Shown one piece after another: positions 16,311 through 28,300 of a DNA stretch of 64,000 nt (the stretch's first letter is position 1; each line of letters starts with the position of its first letter). Both the position numbers and the translations under genes were made by a program. The DNA is from SMWN01 sp965261165 (GTDB lineage: Bacteria > Pseudomonadota > Gammaproteobacteria > Eutrophobiales > Eutrophobiaceae): assembly GCA_965261165.1 (NCBI GenBank), contig OZ253445.1, forward strand, positions 496,001 to 560,000, in the 5' to 3' direction. Below the pieces are notes generated by a model. That model was not told the DNA's origin. It made no database searches and was given only the letters and a program-made list of their open reading frames with translations.

Positions 16311-19300
16311 CTAATAGTATTCCTCATAGCCTACATTATCGTTAACAAGATTCGACAATGGTGGTCCGTAACTTACAATTTTTGCCAACCTATGGTTTCC
16401 GGTCTCAGCGATGAATAATGGGGCAGACTCAATCTTTGTTTCGGTTCCCTTCTGGAACAACTTAATCTGCTTTTCAATATATTTACCTTCTGATTTCGCA
16501 CCTTCAATAATGGCATCAAGAGCCTCCTGAGTAAGATCAATACCTGTTGATTCACTTAATTTCGCACGTGCTTCCGGGTCTCCTTTGAGGCTTTCTAGCC
16601 ATTGGATTCGAGCATTAACAGTTTCAAGCATCTTGCCTAATTTCTGAACTTCATCTACACCTGAATCTTCTCCGAAATCTTCTCCGAAATCTTCCTCGAA
16701 ATCTTCCTCGAAATCTTCTTCTTCAACCGTGAGATGTTTTTGTAAAGTTGCGCGATAACTAACGAAGTTTTGCATTTCTTGCTGATAAGCTGCAATCAGT
16801 CTCTCTAGTTCTTCTTTCTCTTCCGAGGTACGCACTTCACTTGCTCGCCGGACCAATTCTTCCAGGTTAGCCTCTATCTGTGTAATAAGCCCGCTTAATT
16901 CTTCCTCAGTGACATTTGGTGCGCAACCTTCAATCTCTTCACACTGTGCTAAAGCAAGCGCAACACCTGTTCCAATCTGTCCGAATAAAGTCAAATCCTG
17001 CTCAAATAAACCAACATCAATAAACCCCAGCTCTTTCAGACCAACCAAGTCTGCAGCAGGATTTGAGATGCTCACCGTTTTCACATTTATCGTTATCCCA
17101 TAAGACCTAGAAAACGAATCAAGAAAAGCATTAAAATCCTCAGAACCCCCTGATGCAACACTCACAGCCGAAGAACCTGCGGCAAAGGTAGTAACAGAGG
17201 TACCTAACCCTGTTGCTACTTCAACAGTACCGCCATCCAAACGGAGAACCGCATTAGCCGAACCGGTAATTCTATTTGCCGCGACCAACACTGCCTGGCC
17301 ACCTTCAAATATAGTATTGGAATTCTCAATTAAAATATTACCCACGCCTGGCTCTGAGTTAATTGTCGGCGCAGCAATAAATACCAAATCATCTCCACCA
17401 ACTCCACCAGCACTAATACCAAAAGGTAAATTCAAGTCGCCCGCTAACAAGGCAACACTCCCATCCGTTGCAAAATCGCTCGCCGTCGTGATTGCCGCCG
17501 CCTTAATATCAATTATCGTCCCAGCCGTTGTAATTGCACGAAGATTACTTGTTAAACCACCCACTATCAGGTCTCCAGAAAACCCAGCAAAAGGTGCCGT
17601 CGGGATATTAAGGGCAATACCATTTTCACCGCCAAGAACTTGTGACCCTTCTTCAATCGGCACAATAACAAGCGCACCATCACCCATAATAGCAGCCGGG
17701 TATGTGATTACACCCGTAGATTCAATTATATTATCGCCATGGATTGTTAGACTATCGCCATTGAAAGTCAAATCGCCAACATCCCAGCCATCATTAGCTT
17801 CAGGGGCAACAGGGGCAACAGGATCCATAGGATCAGGATCCATAGGGACAGCAGCGAAAGTATTTACAGTGCCATTTGATGTAACATCGCCCAATGTAAC
17901 ATTGCCGTTAAAGGTTACACTATTCGCAACATCACCATCATTCATAACATCATCATCAATAGATGCAGCAATGATAGTTCTTGTTGCAGTAAAAGTAGTA
18001 TCGGCGGTGAATTTGGCTATTGCTCCATTGATGGTAAGATTTGATGCACCAGCATTCACATCATCCCTTATTGAGGTTGTCCCAATACCCTCCAGCCCAA
18101 GATTGACATTCGTTACACCGGCGATGGCAGCAATATCTCTAGTTGATATATTTAGATTTTCAACATCAATATTATCAACACCGCCAACGAAGAGCTCGGC
18201 GTCAAATTGATTTAATATCAATGTTGCACCAGTCACACTCGCGGCACCGCCGGTAAAATCCATCTCATCACCAATTACGGTTAATGTATTCGCACCTATA
18301 GCCAGGTCACTAATCGAAATTATTGCATTATTACCGCCATTAATCGTTGTGCTTGCTGTTAATACGGTTGAGTTTGTCGGGTTGAGCGTGATGTTTGTCG
18401 GGTTGAGCGTGATGTTATTACCATTGCCGTTAACAGTACCAGCTAAATTAAGATCTGATGGCGTGTTAATGACCAACCCAGCATTGAAATTTTGTGTATC
18501 ACCAACCGCATCACCGATAGTAACAATGCCACTGTTAGTAAAGACCACACTGTTAGTAAAGGTATTGTCTCCAGGCAGGGAAACATTATAAGCACCAGTA
18601 TTCACCGTGAGTGAACCTATGGTGTTACCCCCCTGAAACAAGACTGTCCCTGACGTACTGTCTATTGACACATTAATGGCATCAACATCACCTGTGAATG
18701 TCGTTCCTGCGCTATCGGTTATCGTTAAGCTATTGGTTAAGTCGCCATTATTAGAAAACGTAGTTGCTGATATCGTAGCCATCGAACCGGCATCGAGACC
18801 CAGAGCAAAGCCGAAACTGTTTACATTCCCCAGGGTGATTACACTGGCAGCCGTATTGCCTTGTCCAGAATTAATATTGGTGTTTGTATCCATATTTACA
18901 TCAGCTAAAGTTATGGCTGCACCAGTGGTGTTAATGGTTCCGGCAAGGTTGATGTCACCCACGGTATGCACCAAACCACCGGTAAAATTCAAGGTATCGC
19001 CAGCAACATCACCGAGCCTTAGCGAGCCAGTGTTGTTAAATGTGGTTGCACCACCAATGGTACTCGTTCCAACATTGGCCGCAGCGCTCAATATAGAGAT
19101 AGCATAAGCGCCAGCACTAGTCGTCAATGAACCCATATTCACCACGTCCTGAAAGACCGCAGTTGTACCAATGTTGGCCAGATTTGTATTAGCCAGAGAA
19201 GTAAATTCATCTTGCACAATAATACTGGTACCACGCAATGTCGCATTATTTACATTGACGGTATCTGTGAATGTTGTTGCGCCCGTGGCAGCATTGGTTT

Positions 19301-22300
19301 GTGTAAAATCTCCGGCGATACCAATCTTGCCAAACGCCACAGCACCTGAATCCGTGACCGTCACTGTAGTAAGCCCTGTTGTATCGACTGCACCACCAGC
19401 GCCAAAGATATCACCGATCGTAGCAGTGGCCGTCGCAGCGCCAATACTTCCTGTACCGCTATTCAGTGTCAGCGTTTCACTACCGCCACCTGCTGTACCG
19501 TTGATGGTTCCAGTAATGCCGATTAAGCCCGCACCCGCACCGGTAGATAACATCAGATCAGCAGTTTCAGCAACCACCAGATTGCCAGCAATGGTCAAAT
19601 CTGCATTGACTGTCGTAATATTATGCGCAAGATTGGCATCACCTGTGACTATGAATCCACCGTTCGCTGTTATAGCACCAGTCGCATTCTTAGTCAGCAA
19701 TCCTGCATTATTTATCATCGTGACACCCGTGGTAGCGAGGCTATTATTAATCTCCATGGTGGTGCCTGATGTCAGGTTTACGGAACCAGCATTGATCGCG
19801 GCATTAAAGGTAGAAGATGTGTTCGAGGTTGTCGTCACTGCACCTGTGGCCATAAGAGCGCCTGCTGTTAGTGAGCTGACTGCCATTAAATCAATAGAAC
19901 CTGTTCCTGCATCTGCACTTGCAACATCCATCGCGCCAGCAGTTTGATTCAAGAAGATACCGCCAGCACCATTGGAAGCCGCAGCAGTTACTTGATTCAC
20001 ATTCACTAAATTAATCTTATTCGGCAGCGCCGCACCAATGACTGAATCTGCGCCTCCCGCTGTCAGGAAAACATCACCCGTGGTCGTAATGCTGGCGCCA
20101 ATATTATTCGTTATCGAACCATCTGCGGTTACTAGGGTAAAATCATTTGCGCCAGTTGTGATCGGTAAAAGATCAATACTATTAGCTTCATCAATGCGCG
20201 TCGTACCGTTTACGCCAGTCATTGTCAGGTTTGTGATAGAAGTGCTTAGATCAACTACAGTTGAAGCATTATTAATTGTTAGCTGATCTGCAGCTAAGAC
20301 AAAACCACCCGCACCTGTAGTTCTATCAGCTAATGTTTCTAGTCCATCAATTGAGAAATCACCCGTGACTGCAAACGACCCAGTTACGGCAAAGGTATCA
20401 GTGCCACCGACATCAGTAATATTGCCTGCGACTGATGACCAATCACTGGCCGTAATGGCATTAGCACCAGCACCTGTATTCAGATTAAGGATCTCAGGAA
20501 TATCGAGAGTGATTACCACTGAAACTGGTGCTGATGGGCCAGTTCGAACAATGGTATTCAGGGCTCTGTCATAATCGTTTGCTTCAGCATCGCCCTGATC
20601 ATTGATATTAATAATATCTACACCAGCATTGCCGAGCACACTAAGCGCAGCGCCAATACCATCAAGTGAATTCACCGCAGTACCGACATTGATAATGTCA
20701 TCATCGCCATCACCGTTAACTATCGTAGCAGAGCTGATGCTTTGCACGTTAATTGTGTCGTTGCCATCATGGCCATTTATCGTCAGTGATGTTGTTAGTG
20801 CGGCAGTGTCACTGATAGTAAAAATATCGTTACCATCACTCAGCGTAACTGCGATGGTTTCAATAACATTAGCCGCGCCGTCACCGTAGTTGATACTACC
20901 GCCGCCATCAAAAATATTGGTAATTGTCGTTGCCGACAATGCGCCCGCAGTAGCTGCATCAGAATCACCACTATCAGATAGGTTCAGCGTGTCTGTGTCT
21001 CCGTCTCCACGCACGGTCAACAGGGCTGCAATATTGTCTAGTGACCCATCTGCTGCATTACCTGCATTACTGGAGACATTAAATATATCATCACCCCCAG
21101 CAGCATTGATTGTGAGTGCATTATCAACTACCTGTATATTGAAAACATCAATACCAGTTGCACCGTTAAGAATTTCCATCTCAATAAAACTACTCGCGTT
21201 TGCAGTGCCGCCTGAACCATCCACGGCTGCCGTCGTACCTACGATTTCAGGATTGGTAAATATATCAGGACGGGATGGGCTTAAGCCGTTAATAAACCAT
21301 GTGCTTGACGCATCGGCAATATTAAGGGTGTCATTACCTAGACCGCCGCCGAGCGTGCCCGCCCAGACCTGACCTGCGGCAATATTAAATACGTCATTTG
21401 TGGCAGTATCTGTATCCCCGAAGACGTGATCGATATCAGAAAATGATAGATCAACTGCACTCCCACCAATTGCTGTTATTTTGCCGTTGTTAGAACCTAG
21501 AATATCAATGTCTACTGCAACATCTGTATCAGTAATGATGGCATTCCCTTCACCAGCCGTACCGCCGTCAAGTACAGCAATCGTGCCATTGCTAAATATA
21601 AAGGTATCCCTTGCCGTACCGCCAGTTATAGCAAAATTGGCAAATCTTGCTTCTGTGCCTAGGGTACCGAAAGTACCTGAATTAGAACCCGTAATTGACC
21701 AGATTGTGTCTGTATTTGGACCAATAAAGCCAGTAAGACCACCGCCCACAAAACTACTGATGTTATTGAATTCGGCTCCCCCGTTAAATACAATTGGCTC
21801 GGGCGTACCAGTAATTGTTCCTTGAAAACCATCAACCGAACCATCACCGGTAACCATTAATGTCGGGTTGGTTGCATAACCAGAAAAATCCAGCGTATCA
21901 CTACCAGCATTACCGTCTATCTGACCGGTAACGACGGCAGCAGAGGTAAAAATAAATTGATCAGTATCTGCTCCGCCTGAAATATTACCAGTATGGTTAC
22001 CAGAAATATTAAAAGTGTCTGCACCACCACCACCGGTTAGATTTGCAAAGTCTGAAGAGAAATCAAGATCCTGACCAGAAATTGTATCGAGATAATTTTT
22101 AGTGTTAGTGGTGCCTGCGCCAATCGTCCATGTTGCCGTTGTGCTAAAGGTCGTCAGCGTATCCGCCGCCGCATCAGTAATACCAAATATCTCATCAATG
22201 TTATCAAAGTTAATCAGTCCAGAGACATCGCCTGTAGACCCACCGGCCATGCCATCATTCGTACCAACACCAGAAAGTACGACAGCAACCATGCTATCAA

Positions 22301-25300
22301 CAGCGTTCACATTTGCATAGTCTATGCTATCGGTGGCTACAGAATCATCACCTAATATTTTCCTAATGTTGGTAAAGCTCGCAAAATTAGCATCAATAAG
22401 GCCAGCGTTAGCTCCCGTAATGCTCCAGGTATGGCCGCTCGGTTGACCACGTAAAATGTCATTCGGATCATTGGCACCACCCGGACCACCCGGACCACCC
22501 TTGAATACAATCGGGTTAGTAACTGTTAAAGTACCACCACCAAGATCAAGTGTATCTACACCATTGCTGTCTGTATCAACATTAACTGCAAGATCCTCCG
22601 AAGTAATATCATTTAATGTCACACTGTCTTCAGAATTAATCGTTACATCGTCTGGTGCAGTAATCGTACCAAAACTAATACCTCCGCCGCCAGTTTGATC
22701 AAATGCAATATCTGAACCAGAACCCGCAGTCGTTAATGAAGTCACTGTCACAGCCGTTGCAAGTATGTTATCAATATCAATATTGCCTGAAGTTGTATTA
22801 TCGGCTGAAATATTTGTCCCCGCTGTATCAAAACCACTGATCCCAGTGACAGCATCTAGGTCAATTGTCTCACCTACAACGTCGGCGGCGGCATCATTAT
22901 CACCGTTAGTCATAGCAGCGGTGGAATCAAGCGTTACATTACCGACCCCAGCATCAATCAAACCTATTGGTAGATCAACGATGGAATCAATCAGAATATT
23001 GCCATTAACTGCGCTGGTATCGGCATTAAATGTTGCTGAGGCAGCCACATCCAGGATCGTGCCCGTGCCTATCGTATCTGCCATCAGGCTGATCGTCGCA
23101 GCTGCGACATCTGCGGCGTTATCATCCGTCATCGCATCAATCGCGAAGTTGGTGGCATCCAAGGTTACATCACCGCCCCCAGCATCAATCAAACCTATTG
23201 GTAGATCAGCGATGGAATCAATCAGAATATCGCCATTAGCTGCGCTGGTATCGGCATTCAATGTTGCTGAGGCAGCCACATCCAGGATCGTGCCCGTGCC
23301 TATCGTATCTGCCGTCAGGCTGATCGTCGCAGCTGCGACATCTGCGGTGTTATCATCCGTTATACCGTCAATTGCATCCGCTGACGCTATCGTTATCATG
23401 TCACCTACTGCCGTTACCGCGCCCAATAACACATTACCTGCGTTGGTTAAGGTGATACTGCCATTGGTAGTGATTGCTGAATCCACAGTTAACGCTTCAT
23501 TGCCAACCTGGTTAAACTGGATGTTGCCAGTGTCAGTTGTTAGGCCAGTGCCAGTTGTTAGGCTGGTGGCCGTAACCCCTGCCGTCGCCGATGAAACAAT
23601 ATTAATATTGCCATCCATAGTATCGGCTGAAATACTCGTTACACGAACGGTGATTTCATCCGCACTACCAATGCCAGTCATTGCGTCTATATCAAGTGAA
23701 CCGGCAACGATATCCAGACCAGCAAGGTTCGTATCAGAGCCGACATCTTCAATCCCACCGACAGTGGCCTGTAACCTGACTGAGCCTAACGTCCCGATAT
23801 CAACATATGTCGGGTCATCAAAATCCAGATTGATGGTCGTAGCGATGAGATCCAAATCAAATTCGGGGTCGCTGGGAGAAGCAGAAAAAGTGTCGTCATC
23901 GAAGGTAAACGCATTGCCTGTTACACCTATATTGACAGAACTTATAGCCGCCGCAGCCGTGATTGCTCCACCTGATAATTGAGACGACGTAACGGCGTTA
24001 TTTAAAAAATTTATAAAAACATCCTGGCCACTTGCGATAGTGATTGCTACATCTGGCTTACCCATGTTATTAATATCTAGGTAATTGGCAGAAATAATCC
24101 CGCCGCCGCCCGCACTACCAATGTCGTTGCCGCCGCCGCCGAGGATAATATTGATCTTTGCGGTGCCGCCGCCATCTGCAGTAATACTTGAAGCCGTTGA
24201 ATCAATACCATCATCAGTGATAGCGCCATCAGTAGTTGCTAATGTAACCACCGCATCCGCTGCCGCCGCATCGACAGAAACGACTTGCATATCACCAACA
24301 CCCCTTGTCATTACACTTAATATTTTACCTGAGCCTGAATTATTTACCTTGGTTAAGACAAGAGCACCTGCCCCTGGAATCTGCATTGCGTCAATCTGAA
24401 TTGCGTTAGAGCCAGTGTTATCGATATCAATACTAGCAACACTGATTTCCAAAGCATCAACATTACCAACCCCCGTTACCGCATCAATAATCAGGCCACC
24501 TGTGGCAGTAATGTCAGTGCCATCAACCGTCGCCACCGTGCATATGGAGCATCGGCCTGGAATATCGGCCCCAGCACCATTCCCGTCAACAACAGCGGCA
24601 TCTGTTGTAATCGTGATGGCACTTGCAGTTGCATTGGTGGTGGTTAATCTACCAATCACAATATCTGCGCCTGTCACGCCTGTTGTGGCATCACCATCTG
24701 AGTTGACAAGTGTTATTGTTCCAGAGCCTGCATCAATGCTCGCATTGCCACTCATCACCAAGGTGTCCTCAGCCACGGTAGCTAAGCTGCCCGCAACACT
24801 GAAGGTATAAGCGGCATCAGCGGCATTATTGACATCTGCTCGCAAAGAGACAGTGCCTGTGGTGGTGGTGATGCTGCCGGCATCGTCGATGACAATACTG
24901 GAATCAGCTCGCAAAGAGACAGTGCCGCCTGCGGTGGTGATGCTGCCGCTGCGGCTGCCGCGGCTGCTGCCGATGAAAATACCACCAGAACCAGCATCTT
25001 GCAAAGAGACAGCGCCTGTGGTGGTGGTGATGCTGCTGCCGTCGATGAGAATACCAGCAGTATTAGATTGCACAGTGACAGCGCCTGTGGTGGTGGTGAT
25101 GCTGCCGGCGTCGATGAGAATACCAGCAGCAGCTTGCACAGAGATGTCGCCCTCTGTGGTGGTGATGTCGCCGTCGATGATGTCAATATTACCAGTATCA
25201 GCTTGCACAGAGATGTCGCCCTCTGTGGTGGTGGTGATGCTGCCGATGCCGCCGCTGATGCCGAAGGTAATATCACCAACATCAGCTTGCACAGAGATGT

Positions 25301-28300
25301 CGCCCTCGGTGGTGATGATGTCGCTGCCGATGATGTCAATATCACCAGTATCAGCTTGCACAGAGATGTCGCCCTCTGTGGTGGTGGTGATGCTGCCGCC
25401 GTCGATGAGAATACCAGCAGCAGCTTGCACAGAGATGTCGCCCTCTGTGGTGGTGATTCTGCCGGCGCGGCCGAAGGTAATATCACCAGCACCAGTTTGC
25501 AAAGAGACATTGCCGCCTGCGGTGGTGGTGATGTTGCCGTCGAGGCCGAAGGTAATATCACCAGTAGCAGCTTGCACAGAGACATTGCCGCCTGCGGTGG
25601 TGGTGATTCTGCCGATGCCGCCGCTGATGCCGAAGGTAATATCACCAACATCAGCTTGCACAGAGATGTCGCCCTCGGTGGTGATGATGTTGCCGATGCC
25701 GCCGGTGCCGATGTCAATATCACCAGTATCAGCTTGCACAGTGACATCGCCTGTGGTGGTGGTGATTTCGCCGATGCCACGGTCGCCGATGGCAATATCA
25801 CCAGTATCAGCTTGCAAAGAGACAGCGCCTGTGGTGGTGGTGATGTCGCCGTCGATGAGAATACCAGCAGCAGCTTGCACAGTGACAGCGCCTGTGGTGG
25901 TGGTGATGCTGCCGGCATCGATGAGAATACCAGCAGCAGCTTGCACAGAGACAGCGCCTGTGGTGGTGGTGATGCTGCCGATGATGTCAATATCACCAGT
26001 ATCAGCTTGCACAGAGACAGCGCCTGTGGTGGTGATACCCGTCGTGGTTGAACCACCTGCCACTGTCACAGCAGCCACCGTAAGATCTCCATTGTCTCGA
26101 TAACTCACACTGCCAGTATTTGCTGCCAAGGTTACAATGTTATTCACCGCGGCATCCGCTGCGTTGGTCAACGTCAACGTGTATGCGCCCGTCGCACCCG
26201 TCAAGGCCAAGCCACCCGCCCGAATACGTCCTGTCTGTGTGACTGCGCCCTGGCTGTGTAACTCAACGTTATGACCTCTAGCATCGATACCCTCAAGGAT
26301 AAATCCGCTATCGTCACGGAAGGTCAAGTCACCGCCTAGTTGGGTATTATCAGCATCTAGGCGCGTCACCACATTGTCTCTGTCATTCAGATCAAATGTT
26401 CCGTTTAGTAATGTTAAGGTCCCCGCTTGGATTGCTGCTGTCTGTGTGACTGTGCCAGTACTGTTCAATGTAGTCGTACCTGTGGTGGTGATACCCGTCG
26501 TGGTTGAACCACCTGCCACTGCCACAGCAGCCACCGCAAAATTATTATTGTCTCGATAACTCACACTGCCAGTATTTGCTGCCAAGGTTGCAATGTTATT
26601 ATTGGTCAACAACGTGTATGCGCCCGTCGCGCCCGTCAAGGCCAAGCCACTCGCCCGAATACGTCCTGTCTGTGTGACTGCGCCCTGGCTGTGTAACTCA
26701 ACGTTATGACCTCTAGCATCGATACCCTCAAGGATAAATCCGCTATCGTCACGGAAGGTCAAGTCACCACCTAGTTGGGTATTATCAGCATCTAGGCGCG
26801 TCACCACATTGTCTCTGTCATTCAGATCAAATGTTCCGTTTAGTAATGTTAAGGTCCCCGCTTGGATTGCTGCTGTCTGTGTGACTGTGCCAGTACTGTC
26901 CAATGTAGTCGTGCCTGTGGTGGTGATACCCGTCGTGGTTGAACCACCTGCCACTGTCACAGCAGCCACCGCAAAATTATTATTGTCTCGATAACTCACA
27001 CTGCCAGTATTTGCTGCCAAGGTTGCAATGTTATTGTTGGTCAGCAACGTGTATGCGCCCGTCGCACCCGTCAAGGCCAAGCCACCCGCCCGAATACGTC
27101 CTGCTTGTGTGACTACTTGTGTGACTGCGCCCTGGCTGTGTAACTCAACGTTATGACCTCTAGCATCGATACCCTCAAGGATAAATCCGCTATCGTCACG
27201 GAAGGTCAAGTCACCGCCTAGTTGGGTATTATCAGCATCTAGGCGCGTTACCACATTGTCTCTGTCATTCAGATCAAATGTTCCGTTTAGTAATGTTAAG
27301 GTCCCCGCCCGAATACGTCCTGTCTGTGTGACTGCGCCCTGGCTGTGTAACTCAACATTATGACCTCTAGCATCGATACCCTCAAGGATAAATCCGCTAT
27401 CGTCACGGAAGGTCAAGTCACCACCTAGTTGGGTATTATCAGCATCTAGGCGCGTTACCACATTGTCTCTGTCATTCAGATCAAATGTTCCGTTTAGTAA
27501 TGTTAAGGTCCCCGCCCGAATACGTCCTGTCTGTGTGACTGTGCCAGTACTGTCCAATGTAGTCGTGCCTGTGGTGGTGATACCCGTCGTGGTTGAACCA
27601 CCTGCCACTGTCACAGCAGCCACCGCAAAATTATTATTGTCTCGATAACTCACACTGCCAGTATTTGCTGCCAAGGTTGCAATGTTATTGTTGGTCAGCA
27701 ACGTGTATGCGCCCGTCGCACCCGTCAAGGCCAAGCCACCCGCCCGAATACGTCCTGTCTGTGTGACTGCGCCCTGGCTGTGTAACTCAACGTTATGACC
27801 TCTAGCATCGATACCCTCAAGGATAAATCCGCTATCGTCACGGAAGGTCAAGTCACCGCCTAGTTGGGTATTATCAGCATCTAGGCGCGTCACCACATTG
27901 TCTCTGTCATTCAGATCAAATATTCCGTTTAGTAATGTTAAGGTCCCCGCTTGGATTGCTGCTGTCTGTGTGACTGTGCCAGTACTGTCCAATGTAGTCG
28001 TGCCTGTGGTGGTGATACCGCCGCCGATGGCAATATCACCAGCATCAGCTTGCACAGAGACATCACCGCCCCCAGCATTAATCAAACCTATTGGTAGATC
28101 AGCGATGGAATCAATCAGAATATCGCCATTAGCTGCGCTGGTATTGGCATTCAATGTTGCTGAGGCAGCCACATCCAGGATCGTGCCCGTGCCTATCGTA
28201 TCTGCTATCAGGCTGATCGTCGCAGCTGCGACATCTGCGGTGTTATCATCCGTTATACCGTCAATTGCATCCGCTGACGTTATCGTTATCGTGTCACCTA

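Noticed and set aside
16060..16345. Cys-rich or His-rich repeat proteins over the 17-base array
   Set aside because: The 17-base period leaves all frames open, which creates 67-80 codon frames on both strands. No start signals or homologous features were seen.
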